From an uncultured Dehalococcoidia bacterium (GTDB lineage: Bacteria; Chloroflexota; Dehalococcoidia; Lucifugimonadales; UBA3495): a stretch of DNA of 64,000 bases. Of this stretch, positions 10,374 through 21,605 are shown one piece after another; positions within the stretch are counted from its first letter, which is position 1, and each line of letters begins with the position of its first letter. Made by a program: the position numbers and the translations under genes. Under the pieces are notes generated by a model. The model ran no database searches. It was not told the DNA's origin and was given only the letters and a program-made list of their open reading frames with translations. The DNA lies in the NCBI GenBank assembly GCA_951812535.1, contig CATOSK010000006.1, positions 186,001 to 250,000 of the forward strand, read 5' to 3'.

Positions 10374-11830
10374 CTGGGCTTTGTACGTTCAAGCGGCGTA
10401 GGCGAGGGAATCGATAAGCCGGGAATGCAAATCGGGAACGGGTTTTTCCCGGTCGTCGTCTGACACCGACATTGAAAAACTCTCCGATGCCAACCACAGG
10501 CGACGTCGCACCAAGGCGCTGGCATCCACGAAGGTGGGCAACGGCTTGTCGTACCAAGCCGCGGTGCGTTGGGTGATGGGACTCTCTTGCTGCAGCGAGT
10601 GGGCCGCCAGGGCAACCCAGGAAAACAGACCCATCAGGATGGGCGTGGTGCGGGCGATGGCCCGGTCAGACCATTGGCGCTGAGTTTCCACGCCCAGGTG
10701 AGCTCTCACCTCTTGGAAGGTCACCTCCAGTTGCCATCGCAGCACAAACCATTCCACAATCTGCGCCGGAGCCACTGCCGGATTGGTGCAAAGGAGAGCT
10801 TGGGTGTCGAGTTCACCTCTGGGATCCCGGATCAAAACCCAGCGGATGGGCACGGGCGGCTTGCCGTGGTGGTACCAAAGGGCGGTCTGGGAAGACAGTT
10901 CCAAAGTGCGGACGGTGCCGTCATACCAGGACACCGACACGATGTCCCAAGGCAGGTCGGGATCGTCGAGGCGTTGCTTGAGGGTGGGTTGACGTGATCC
11001 CTTCACCCGGGGTCGGCCAGTTTGACCCGGTTGGCGGGGTGGCACGGGATCATAGAGGCCGGCATCCAGGCGCAGCCTGGTGATGAGGGTTACCGGTTCA
11101 CGGAGGGACTGGCAGCAGTGGAGCAGGTCGAGGACGGCGTAGCCGTTGTCGCCCACCACTACCAGGGGCCGGTGCGGCAGCCAGCGGCGCAGCTGCAAGA
11201 TCATCTGGCGGGCCCAGTCAGTGACCTTCTTGTGCTGGCGTCCCCGTTTTTGGTGATAGCGTTCCGATGGCGCCAGCACGGTGAGGAAGGGCAGGGCCCA
11301 GTATCGGCCGGCCCAGGGGATGTGTCCCAACCACATAAGTGAGACCCAACGTAAACCGCTGGCCTTGACCGTATAGCTGCGGCTGGAACGCACGCCATCT
11401 CGGTAGACACCCAGGGCGTTGATCTTTGGACCTTGCCGCCGCTCCAGGGTTTCGTCGATACCGAACACCAGGGGACCGTCGCCATGGTCGAGATGCTGGA
11501 TCAGCAGCCTGAGCAGAACCTGAGACGCTCCAAGGGGCGACCATGCGGCCCGGTTCAGCACATGATGGTAGCGGGCATAGTTGCGGTCCCCGCTGAGGCC
11601 CATGACGCGCAACGCCGCGGCCACCGTGCGCTGGCCCGGGGTCAGGATCGTGCCGGCCAATAGAACCTGAGCCTTTTGCCAGGTCCGGTGTTGGAACAGC
11701 ATGGCGAAGGGAAAGAGAACGGTTACAATGGCATCAGGCAGGGTGAGCATCGGTCGACCTACGGTGAGATGTCGGGTCAATCCAGCTTACCCTGTCTTTT
11801 TCTTTTATCTAGTTTTTGTACAAAGTCCAG
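10374..11830 (-). mobile_element. DDE (IS701/IS4-superfamily) insertion sequence with transposase 10389..11780
   Basis: 463-aa transposase; terminal inverted repeats CTGGGCTTTGTAC / CTGGACTTTGTAC; apparent 5-bp duplication CTAAG at 10369-10373 and 11831-11835. Confidence 0.85.
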
Positions 11831-11980
11831 CTAAGAGACTATCTCAAAACGTACACTCCGAAACCAGAAACCCGCGATAGAGGAACGACCGGGGTCTGGA
11901 TTCCCGCCTGCGCGGGAATGACGGGAGGGAAACGTGAGGGATCCCCGGCTACGCTCACTTGTTTTGAGATAGTTACTTAG
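11831..11980. repeat. MITE-like element (~150 bp) with 20-bp TIRs
   Basis: CTAAGAGACTATCTCAAAAC at left and reverse complement of CTAAGTAACTATCTCAAAAC at right (18/20 identical); no ORF; internal palindrome ATTCCCGCCTGCGCGGGAAT. Confidence 0.65.
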
Positions 11981-12245
11981 TTCTCATCCCTCTGCACAGT
12001 TCCGTCAAACACAACCCAGGCCAAAACGGCCTTGTTCAGAGGAATCCTGGATATCGGCGTCGCTTCCGCTGCCTCCGCCCAACCCAGTACTCCTACATAA
12101 AAGAGAACCCCTACAGGTGAATGGTGTTCCGACGATCCCATTGCACCCGAAGGGATACTCCTTTGTGCCTATTTTTCTAACCGACCATCTTCGTCTTTAC
12201 TAAACCCTGGTATGCCTCATGTTGCAGGGCCAGAGGGGGAGTGGT

Positions 12246-14057
12246 CTATTGCGTGAATTTCATTGTGTTCACCCGGGTTCGAGGGTCGTACCGGGGAGTC
12301 CACTGCAGGTTTTCCGCCATCCCATAAACCGTCACGACCTCGAAGAACGGGTGAAAGTGATAGTTATTGTGGACGATGTCGGCGATCGCTTCAAACCGTT
12401 CCTGGCGCAGGTCTCCCAGGGGAGTTGACATAGCCGCCTCGATCTGGTCCTGCAATCCGCCTGGAATGCCGTCGCAGATACGGCTGCCACGTCGGTAACA
12501 ACCGTTGCGCGCCCAGGCCTGTCGGGCGTAATCCAGGGTCTCGTTCGACGTGGCGGTCTCAATGGCGTGGGATGAGCCGAAGTACTCGGGCTGCGGTGGC
12601 GCATCGTGGCAGAGGCGCGGATCGGGTAGCCGGTGGCAGCCGGAGTTGGCGATCTGGCTGCGCTTGGCCGGCTCTACTATCTGCAACCGGGCGTTGACAC
12701 CAACGGCCCGCCAGTAGTTGACCACCGCTTCATTCAATTCAACGTCCCGGTAAACTCGGTTGGCGCGGGCGAAGATGATGATCTCGTTCTCGGAGTCATA
12801 TTCGGCTTCGGCCAACAACTGCTTGGCGCGCTCAGGGTCGTAGGGGTATCCCTTGGAGTTCTCGGGAGTGATACCTACGGTTCCGACCGCGGAAATATTG
12901 CCGAAGCATTTCTGCAGGCCGTCGTACAGCGCCTCCATCATGGTCTCGCAGTCGGTGGCGAGATTCAGTGCTTCCCTGACTTTCACCTTCTTCAACTCGG
13001 GGTGCCAGATGGTGTCCAGGACATATATGTAGACCTCGTTGTTCGTGCCCGACGCGAACTTGGGGACATTGTCTTTTTCCGCGAACCCGATGTCCGCCGC
13101 CCAATCCGCTTCGCCAGTTTGCACCATCGCTGCCCGGACCAGGGCTTCGCCGCGCCAGACCTGGAACATGTGCTGGATAGTTGGCATCTGGGAGTCGAAA
13201 GCCTCGTTGGGTTTGTAGTTCTCGAACGCCTCCAGCTCCACCTCAACACCGGACCGCCACTCGATCACCCGGTACGGTCCGATGCCCACGGTGATGCGGG
13301 TCTTTTCGTCCTCGGATGCGGAGGCCCACCATTCAGGAGCCTGAACGTTGTTGAAGATGGCCTGCCGGGGGAGGATGGGACACGCGTCGTCGCAGATGAC
13401 GTCGGCAGTGTATTCGTCGATGACTACGGCATGGAGCGGGCCATGGAAGCTGGCAGCGCCGTCGTGGGTGGGGTCGCCGGCGATGTCCATGCCAAGTTTG
13501 AGAGCATCGGCGTTCATGGGTTCTCCGTTGTGGAATTCAACCCCTTGGCGCACCGTGAAGCGCCAGGTATCAGGCGCGGTCTGTTCCCATCCTTCTATTC
13601 CGCTGAGGGGGACGACCTGGAAGGTGTTGCTGTCTATCCAGGTTAGGGGGTCGCTGGCAACGTCTTCGCAGACCATGCTGGGCACATTGCCCTGGCAACC
13701 TTCGCTCCAAGGGCCAAGCTGGTTAGGCTCTTCCTGGGTGACCAAGATGATGGTGTCCTTGGCGCTGATGGACTCAACGGGGACCGGAGTGAAGGTCGGC
13801 CTGACGGTGGCGAAGGGTGTGGGAGTCGGGGTGGGGTTGCCGGCCGGTTGGCTACTCGAGGATCCGGCCGGGGCGGCAGGGGCTTCGGACGGAGGAGCGG
13901 CAGCGGCGGCAGCGGCTGGCGGAGGAGCCGAACCGGCCGTAGGCTGTGGGGCGGCCTCTTCCGCTGTGCTGCAGGACACAATGAGCAAAGCGATTAAACC
14001 AGCCACCAAATAAGTAAGGATTTCGACGCGCAACCGGGAGTGTGTTATATGTTTCAT
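12246..14057 (-). CDS. ABC transporter substrate-binding lipoprotein, family 5 (peptide/nickel type)
   Basis: 603 aa; lipobox LIVSCSTAEE, Pro/Ala/Thr linker, VRQGVEFHNGEPMNADALK..., KVREALNLATD motifs. Confidence 0.88.
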   Translation of the reverse strand: MKHITHSRLRVEILTYLVAGLIALLIVSCSTAEEAAPQPTAGSAPPPAAAAAAAPPSEAPAAPAGSSSSQPAGNPTPTPTPFATVRPTFTPVPVESISAKDTIILVTQEEPNQLGPWSEGCQGNVPSMVCEDVASDPLTWIDSNTFQVVPLSGIEGWEQTAPDTWRFTVRQGVEFHNGEPMNADALKLGMDIAGDPTHDGAASFHGPLHAVVIDEYTADVICDDACPILPRQAIFNNVQAPEWWASASEDEKTRITVGIGPYRVIEWRSGVEVELEAFENYKPNEAFDSQMPTIQHMFQVWRGEALVRAAMVQTGEADWAADIGFAEKDNVPKFASGTNNEVYIYVLDTIWHPELKKVKVREALNLATDCETMMEALYDGLQKCFGNISAVGTVGITPENSKGYPYDPERAKQLLAEAEYDSENEIIIFARANRVYRDVELNEAVVNYWRAVGVNARLQIVEPAKRSQIANSGCHRLPDPRLCHDAPPQPEYFGSSHAIETATSNETLDYARQAWARNGCYRRGSRICDGIPGGLQDQIEAAMSTPLGDLRQERFEAIADIVHNNYHFHPFFEVVTVYGMAENLQWTPRYDPRTRVNTMKFTQ

Positions 14058-14244
14058 ATCTCCCTTCCTCTACTGTTACTATCGTTTTCCACCTTGTTAG
14101 CCGGGTTCAAATATAATATTCGATATAGAAATATGCAACTATAATGGTATTATTACCTTTAATCGCATGTAAAGAGATGTATTCTGATAACATCTGCTTT
14201 ATGCAATTTGCGAACGGCCGTATGCGCTCGAGAAGAAATTGAGA

Positions 14245-15402
14245 TGGGGCCCATTATTTAGACAGGATCAGGGGCGAGTTAAGTGAGAATCCCGGCGCTC
14301 CTGCCAGTGATTCGGTCCCCTGTTCCGGTGAACCCCTCCTTTCCATAGAGTCCCCTTCTACCACACTCTGGTCCCCGTGGAACACCTCGGCCGGAGTCCG
14401 GTAGCCGAGGGCCTGGTGGGGCCTGAGCCCGTTGTAGAACCGGAAGTAGTCTTCCAGCTCCCTCTGTGCCTCCAGGACGCTGGCGTAGGCTTTCAGGCAC
14501 ACCTCTTCATACTTCACCGTCCGCCACAGCCGCTCCACGAAGATGTTGTCCTGGTACCGCCCCTTCCCGTCCATGCTGATCCTCACCCCTTGCTCCTTGA
14601 GGACCTGGGTGAACTCCAGGCTGGTGAACTGGCTCCCCCCCTGCCTTCGTGGGGGCAGGCTCTGGTTGGGCCGGGTGATCCTGACATTCCTCAGCAGGTA
14701 GGGATAGACCGGATTCTACGGCGACCGGCGGCTGGTGCTGGGCCGCCGGTAGATGGCCCGTAACCCCATGGCCCGCATCAGCCGCTGTACCCGCTTCCGG
14801 CTCACCCGTACGCCCCGCCGATCCAGCCAGGCCTTCATCCGTCTCTATCCGTAGAAGGGGGTGTCCAGATACTGCCGGTCCATCTCCCCCATCAGGGACA
14901 GGTCCTCTGCCGAGGCAGCCCGGGGCCGGTAGTAGAGGCTGGAACGGCTGACCCCCAGCAGCGCGCACTGCCGCACCAGGGACAGGGACGGATGCTCCCG
15001 GTCCACCATCTTCCGCCGCCGGGCCGGACTCATGGACCGGACCTCTCCGCCAGGAAATCCCGCTCCACCTTCAGCTGGCCGATCTCCTGGTACAGGCGGG
15101 CGACCAGGGCGGAGTCGTTCCTGGCCTTCTGCTCCTTGCCGTTGCCGAAGACGCCCGAGGCGCCCTCCGCAAGAGCTTTCTTCCAGGCCTGAATCTGGCC
15201 CGGGTGGACCTCGTCCGGGCGGCCAACTGGGCCACCGTCTCCTGGCCCTTCAGCGCCTCCAGAGCCACCTTGGCCTTGAAAGCCGGGCTGTGCTTCCTGC
15301 GTCCTTGCGACATTTCCTGCTCCTTCCGACAGCGACAGCTGCCCTCAGTTCAGGAGCGGGACTCTCACTTCGCCACCTGTCCGAAATCCCGGGTCCACCT
15401 CA
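14245..15402 (-). mobile_element. IS3-family insertion sequence, degraded (orfA/orfB with stops)
   Basis: Imperfect TIRs (TGGGGCCCATTATTTAGACAGGATCAGGGGCGAGTTAAGTGAGAATCCCGG / TGAGGTGGACCCGGGATTTCGGACAGGTGGCGAAGTGAGAGTCCCG); orfA and orfB pieces including ...FVERLWRTVKYEEVCLKAY...YNGLRPHQALGYRTPAEVF; premature stop after TPFYG and a hairpin insertion near 14635-14662. Confidence 0.9.
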
Positions 15403-15573
15403 TTCTACGGCCACATCCAAGGCTTTAACTGGCAGCCCGGGTTCAAGTACCGGCTGAGAGTCCGCATGACCGAGGTTCCACCGGAAGAAGTCCAAACCGA
15501 CACATCCACATACAAATGGGAACTACTGGAAATCCTGGAGAAAACCAAGGGTGACGCACACCCGGTAGACTGA
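15403..15573 (+). pseudogene. DUF4377-like C-terminal fragment truncated at IS3 boundary
   Basis: FYGHIQGFNWQPGFKYRLRVRMTEVPPEEVQTDTSTYKWELLEILEKTKGDAHPVD* matches repeats of the protein at 46483-47295 (FYSEIDGFTHEPGHDYRLRIERYD...YGYRLIEELSKTR). Confidence 0.65.
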
Positions 15574-15620
15574 CCACTCTCCGAAATTCTTGCCCAGCCT
15601 TTCAAAAGGAGGATTCTCCA

Positions 15621-15902
15621 ATGGAACCCGCAAACATCCTCATCCCCCCGCACAGCCTATTCGGTTCACGAGAATTCCAGATCAGCAGCATCTCAGACGA
15701 GAGCCTTCTCTGGGATATCCGGACCGAACTTAACTGCAACGCCACCACCATAAACGGAGTGAAGACTCAGCTGGGCAAATGGCTTACCCAGAACTCAGGC
15801 GTCGGTTTTAGACTGCCATCCGGCAAGACCATCAGCATATCCGTCCTCAGAAGAGCCAACAACAGCATCCCGGGCATATACCAAATTCAACAATCACCAT
15901 AA
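15621..15902 (+). CDS. hypothetical protein (93 aa)
   Basis: ORF with upstream AAAGGAGG-like RBS (caaaaggaggattctccaatg). Confidence 0.5.
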   Translation: MEPANILIPPHSLFGSREFQISSISDESLLWDIRTELNCNATTINGVKTQLGKWLTQNSGVGFRLPSGKTISISVLRRANNSIPGIYQIQQSP

Positions 15903-16057
15903 GCACAGGAAAGAGGTAACGGTTCCCCGGTTGACTAGCTACCGAGAATCGCCGAAACACGGCACCCTTCCCTCTTGGGCCTCCAGACAATCCAACCTTA
16001 ACCTATTCACACCACCCCGCTTCCCTACCCAGGCCGGACCCCACTCCTTCACGCCCC

Positions 16058-16082
16058 CAGGCCCCTTCACACGGGGGCCTCT
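16058..16082. terminator. hairpin AGGCCCC-ttcacac-GGGGGCCT
   Basis: Strong inverted repeat in intergenic space before the ORF at 16112; weak T tract, so role uncertain. Confidence 0.35.
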
Positions 16083-16111
16083 CTATTCCAATCCCAATCC
16101 GGAGGTTTCTC

Positions 16112-16258
16112 ATGTCAAAGAAAGCAATCGCCAACACCGTACTCGTTTCCACCCTCGCCGCTGCGGTCGCCTACTACGGTTTGGTCAAGAAACAGCGTAA
16201 GGCAAAGACCCCGAAGACGGACAGAGACGATCCATCTTCCCGATGGGTCAGCTCTTAG
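16112..16258 (+). CDS. small TM protein (48 aa)
   Basis: GGAGGTTTCTC-ATG; MSKKAIANTVLVSTLAAAVAYYGLVKKQRKAKTPKTDRDDPSSRWVSS, single TM plus basic tail. Confidence 0.5.
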   Translation: MSKKAIANTVLVSTLAAAVAYYGLVKKQRKAKTPKTDRDDPSSRWVSS

Positions 16259-17423
16259 GGACCCTATCCCCAAACACAAACCGGGCGTCAGGCGGAGACC
16301 GACGCCAGTTTTGACTCTCCCACCCAGATTTCCACCACGAGCAAGCCGCTGCCTCAATGGACCAAATGCACTTGGCTCCGCGTCTTGCCTCACCGCTGGA
16401 ACTCCCGGTACCATGAGACGACCCGCAGCCACTTGGACTGCGGGCCATATACGAACTCCCCACTGTTTTCGAGGCAGAGAAAGGGGGTGGAATCTCCACC
16501 CTGATAGCTCAGGGCTCGTTGAAAGAACACCTCCGGGTTTCCGCCTGGTCAACCAGGTTCCGCCCTCCTTTCTCCAAATTTCAGTGGGAAAAGGGAGGAA
16601 ACCAGCGCCACAACCAATTAAGTTCCCACGCAAATCCAGCAAGCCAAAGCCCATGCAGGCCAAGCGATGGTCCCAGACGCGGCAGCACAGCCAGACACAG
16701 AAAAAGCACAGGCAAAAACCAACCGCTAAGCAGCGAACACCCGGATACACGGCCGCCGAGAGAGCTTCCCGCTTGATTAGAGAATCACTCAACGTCAGGT
16801 AGCTCACCACAACCCACCATCCGAAGCCCGGCTTGACCCACCCCAAGGGCGTCAACCCACCCATCACCCCTTTTACTCACCTCATCCTTCCCTTCCCTTC
16901 CCCTACCCCCATCCTTTCTACACCCCCAACACCTCCCGCTGCTCCAAAAGCGCAATCCCACAGTCTTCCCCCGAAAACGGAGGAACCCATGGAACCGGTT
17001 GCTTTCGAGCTAAAACGCCCAAGACTCGCCGCATTTGGAATGCTTTTGCGCCCATATATCATTCGGGTTTTCGCAGGTGCTTTCGTCGAATCCTGGCTTC
17101 ATAACCAAGGAATTAACACCACCGGACTCGGCATATACGTTATGGCCGGAACCTTGGCCCTTCTCCTAAATGCCCTGATCAAATTGCACATCATCATAGG
17201 TTGGATAGGCGTCCTCGCCACAGACGCCTCAACGAAAACCCCCAGCGGTCTGGCTTTGAATTTTTCTAGCAGGACTGGAGGCCGCAGCTACTTCCTCCGG
17301 CAAGACCTTCGAGCCCCACATCCGGGTCCTGGGCATGATCCTGTTGGCCGTTACTTGCACAATCAGCAACAACGAGCCTGACTTGGCCCGCTCACTACCT
17401 TCCCCATTGTTGAGAACCATCCA

Positions 17424-17636
17424 TTGATCGTCGGCGGAACGGCCGTCGCAGTAGGCACCGCCTTCACCAACTCCAGAACCGTCTGGTACCTCATCGGCGA
17501 CGGATGGCTACGGCGAATCGTAATGGTCCTTGGCAAGCTTAGACTCGGCATCTTGCTCGGCTTCCTTGACGCTTGTCTCACTGCCGCCGTCTTAATCGCC
17601 TGGCTAAACGAGCCAAGCCACCCTCCCTACTGTTAA
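17424..17636 (+). CDS. small hydrophobic hypothetical protein (70 aa)
   Basis: Two hydrophobic stretches; no family recognised. Confidence 0.3.
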   Translation: MIVGGTAVAVGTAFTNSRTVWYLIGDGWLRRIVMVLGKLRLGILLGFLDACLTAAVLIAWLNEPSHPPYC

Positions 17637-17887
17637 ATTCCCCCCAATACCAAGCCATAACCTCCCATGATTCTGCGGTACGAATTGCGTCACATCTCCT
17701 ACGCTTCCAGCAACGCTTTTCTGTCCAGCAGAGTTTTGCAATTTTCTCAACAGTGGTCGCCCCCGGGCAGGTCCTCGGCCACTGGACCTCAACCTGGCCC
17801 AGACCAAGCCCAATCCAACCTGCCCTCAGGACCTGGGCGCCAAACCCTGGCCACTCCGGTCCGCAGGACCATCCTAACCAATGCTAG

Positions 17888-19295
17888 TACTACAGTCGCA
17901 GATTAAGAACAGGTAGAATTGGAGCAGTTGTCTGGTGGAGAGGTGAGGCAGTGGTTGTTGGGAGTGATGAGGTTGCGGAAGTGGCCCGGTGGGCCAATGG
18001 CATCGAGGAGATGCACCAGTGCATCGCCGGCCGGTTCCGGCGGCCGGAGCCGCGCCGCCGGGCTCTGGCCTATCTGCGAGGACTACTCAGCCCGGTGGAA
18101 CGCAAGAACGGCTGGCAACTGGCAGAACAAGCTGGCGACGCCACCCCCTATGGGGTACACCACCTGCTGTCCACGTACATCTGGGACGCGGACCTGGTAC
18201 GCGATGACCTCAGGGACTACGTGGTGGAGCATCTGGGCGGTGCCGACGGAGTAGTGGTGGTGGACGAGACGGGGTTTCTCAAGAAGGGCGACAAGTCAGC
18301 CGGGGTGCAGCGGCAGTACAGCGGGACGGCGGGCCGGATCGAAAACTGTCAGGTTGCGGTGTTCCTGGCCTATGCCGGAGCCAAGGGCAGGGCATTGCTG
18401 GACCGGGAGTTGTACCTGCCCCGGGTGTGGGCGGACGACTGGGAGCGGCGGCGGGAAGCCGGAGTGCCGGAGAGTGTCCGCTTCCGTACCAAACCGCAAC
18501 TGGCGCAACTGATGCTGGGGCGGGCGCTGGAAGCGGGTGTTCCCTTCGCCTGGTTTACTGGGGACGAGGTCTACGGCAGTGATCGCAACCTGCGGCTGTG
18601 GCTGGAACGTGAGGAGATTCCGCATGTGATGGCCATCAAGAGCAACGAGAAGCTGTGGGCTTTGACGGACAAAGGACCGCTGCAGATGAGAGCGGACCGT
18701 CTGGCGTCCGGGGTTGCGGAATCCGCTTGGGTGCGGTGCAGCGCTGGGAATGGCGCCAAGGGACCACGGATCTATGATTGGGCCGCAGTGGACATACGGC
18801 CCCTGAGGGAACCGGGCAAGGGCCACTGGCTACTGGCCCGCCGGAGCATCGCCAAGCCCGACGAGTTGGCCTATTACGTTTGCTTCGGCCCGGCGGAGAC
18901 GGCCTTGGAGGAGTTGGTGAGAGTCGCCGGGACCCGGTGGGCCATAGAGGAATGCTTTGAGCAGGCGAAGGGGGAGGTGGGACTGGACCAGTACGAGGTG
19001 CGGCGGTGGGACGGCTGGTACCGGCACATCACCCTGGCCATGCTGGCTCACGCCTATCTGATGGTAATCAGGCATCATGCATTGGAGCAGGGAGAAAAGG
19101 GGGCCACTACGGTCCCGGTGAAGAGTTGATTCCCGTGACTGTCCCGGAGGTGCGGCGGCTACTCACACGCTTGGTATGGACAGAGAACCAACCACCGGAT
19201 TTCATCCTGTACTGGTCGTGGTGGAGACGCCGCCACCAGGCCAGAGCCCAACGATGTCACTACAAACGGCGTCTATCAAATCTGCGACTGTAGTA
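17888..19295 (+). mobile_element. IS701-family element copy A (transposase 17951..19129)
   Basis: TIR TACTACAGTCGCAGATT / AAATCTGCGACTGTAGTA; transposase VVVVDETGFLKKGDKSAGVQRQYSGTAGRIENCQVAVFLAYA; flanked by CTAG (17884-17887, 19296-19299); 1408 bp. Confidence 0.95.
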
Positions 19296-19299
19296 CTAG

Positions 19300-20139
19300 G
19301 GGGTGTCGTCAAAACAATGAGAGGGTGATAGATTGGTGCGAGTTGGGAGAGTGTGGAAGGTGGGGTATGAAAGCAGCGCACCGGCGCCACGATATGAGTG
19401 ATGCCGTTTGGGAGCGATTGAGGCCGCATCTGCCCGGTGGAGAGGGCAAGCAGGGAAGACCAGCCAACGACAACCGGCGGTTCGTCGACGCCGTGTGCTG
19501 GATTCTGCGAACCGGTTCCCCTTGGCGGGATTTGCCGCCGGACTACGGAGACTGGAAGAACACTCACCGGCGCTTCTGCCGCTGGCGGGACCGGGGGGTG
19601 TGGGCTGGACTGTTGGAGGCGGTGATGGATGACCCTGATTTCGAATGGCTGATGATCGATGCCAGTTACATCAAGGCCCATCCCCACAGTGCCGGGGCCC
19701 GGGGCGGAAATCAGTCCATCGGCCGCACAAAAGGGGGCTGAACAGCAAGCTGCACTTGGCGGTGGATTCCCACGGAATGCCGGTAAGGCTGGCGGTCACC
19801 GAGGGTACGGTAGCCGACTCCTCCCAGGCATTGCCCCTGATTGAGGGTATAGAGGCGGAGTACCTGCTGGCGGACAAAGCGTACGACACCAATGAAATCA
19901 TAGCTTCGGCCCTGGAATTGGGACTGGACCCGGTGATACCACCGAAAAGGAACCGGAGAGAAAAGCGGGACTACGACCAGGCGCTGTACAAGTTGCGGCA
20001 CTTGGTGGAGAACGGTTTCTTGGATTTCAAACAGTGGCGCGGCGTGGCAACCCGTTATGCCAAGAAAGCAGCGTCATACTTGGCCATCTGCCAGCTAAGG
20101 GCAGTGATGATCTGGAGCAAACTCTTTTGACGACACCCC
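19300..20139 (+). mobile_element. IS5-family (IS427-like) element, transposase in two overlapping frames
   Basis: TIR GGGGTGTCGTCAAAA; ORFs 19325..19741 and 19645..20130 join by a -1 shift at ACAAAAGGGGGC (RTKGG* to HKRGLNSKLHLAVDSHG); flanked by CTAG. Confidence 0.92.
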
Positions 20140-20143
20140 CTAG

Positions 20144-21601
20144 TATTACAACGACAGATCAAGGTGGGATGGTGGAGGCGGCGCGAAGGTTGGCGCGGCG
20201 CTTGGCGTGGGAGCGACTGGCCCGTTCGTTACTATCCTGCGTATCCGTCAGCCACCGCAGCAGTTCCTCCGGTCCGAACCGTTCCCTGGGCAGCATCTCC
20301 CGCACCACCCGGTACACCTGGGGACGGGTGACCCGGGGCATCTTTTTCCCCCCAGGCCTGCTGCAGGCTCAGCAGGAAGGCTCCGCCCAAGAGGCACAAG
20401 GCCACGTGGTGATGCCAGCCCGCCCAGGTGCGGGTCTCGTACTCGTCCAGCCCCACGTCGCTCTTCTCTGTCTCGAACTCCGTTTCGATGCGCCAACGGG
20501 AGCCTCCCACGTATGCCAGGGTCTCCAGCGGAGTATCCTCCGGCGCGTTGGACAGGTAGTAGCGGGGTTCGCTGCCGTCCAGGTTCCGGCGAAAGACGGC
20601 CCAGTGGATTTCGCCGGGCTTCCTTCTGCTGGTCGGCCGCAGCCGCTGGGCGATGAACCGGTAAGTCCGGGGACCCTGGCTCCCCTGGGCCACCGTGATC
20701 TCCCGCCATTCCTCAGCAGGGATGGCACCGGCGCGTTCCTGCATTGTCCGGCGCTGCCCACCCACCAGCCTGGGCTTGGGAGGCCCACCCCGTCCCCGGT
20801 AGACCGGAGTGGTCCACTGCGGCTCCGCCGGCCACACCGTGAAGCCGGCAGGGACGTCCAGCACGTACTTCATCTCCAGGGCCGCCAGACCCTCCCGCAA
20901 GGTCGGCGACATCCCGAAGGCGTCGTCTGCGGCAACCCATCCCGCCTTCAGGTGGCCCAAGTCCACTGCCCGCTCCAGCAGCTCCAGGGCCAACTCCGTC
21001 TTCGAGCGGTAGCCCCGTCTCTCCTCCGGCACTCCCGCCGCCTGGCAGCGCTCTTTGTCCGAGGTCCAGCTCTCCGGCAGATACAGGCGCTTGTCCACCA
21101 GGGCCCGTCCCAACGGGCTCACGTAGGCCAGGAACAGCCCCGCCTGGCAGTTGGCCACCTTCCCCAGCCGGCCGCAGTACTGACGGGCCACTCCCGCCGA
21201 CTTACGGCCCTGCTTGGGAAAGTCACTGCCGTCCAGCACCCACACCCCCTCGGGATGCTCCAGCCGGGGACCCAGATACTCCTGCAACCGTCCTATGACC
21301 GCGTTGTCTTCCCAGGGAGAGTCGGTGAGAAACCGCTGCATCCCACGGGCGGACTCCGGGACCGTCTCCGACAGGTTCTCGGCGTTGCGCCGCTCCACGG
21401 ATTGGACCAGCAGGGCCTGCAGATAATGTCCGCTGCGCTCCCGCGTCTCCCTCCGGCCAAACAGACCAGCGAAGTAGGCGTGAAACTCCTGAAAGTCCTG
21501 GTATACCTGCTCGAAAACCGCCGCTTCCACTTCCCTGCCTCACCTGACCAAGCATTCCCCAATCTTTCAGTAATCTTATCACGCCATCTGTCGTTGTAAT
21601 A
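20144..21601 (-). mobile_element. IS701-family element, second type (transposase 20232..21530, C-terminus continuing in ORF 20159..20341)
   Basis: TIR TATTACAACGACAGAT / ATCTGTCGTTGTAATA; VWVLDGSDFPKQGRKSAGVARQYCGRLGKVANCQAGLFLAY; flanked by CTAG (20140-20143, 21602-21605). Confidence 0.92.
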
Positions 21602-21605
21602 CTAG

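Noticed and set aside
12633-13646. Long + strand ORFs opposite the substrate-binding protein gene (and many similar antisense ORFs, e.g. 38566..39741, 40773..41810, 47518..48687, 55517..56992)
   Set aside because: High-GC antisense open frames mirroring well-supported genes; compositions are low-complexity and match no family.
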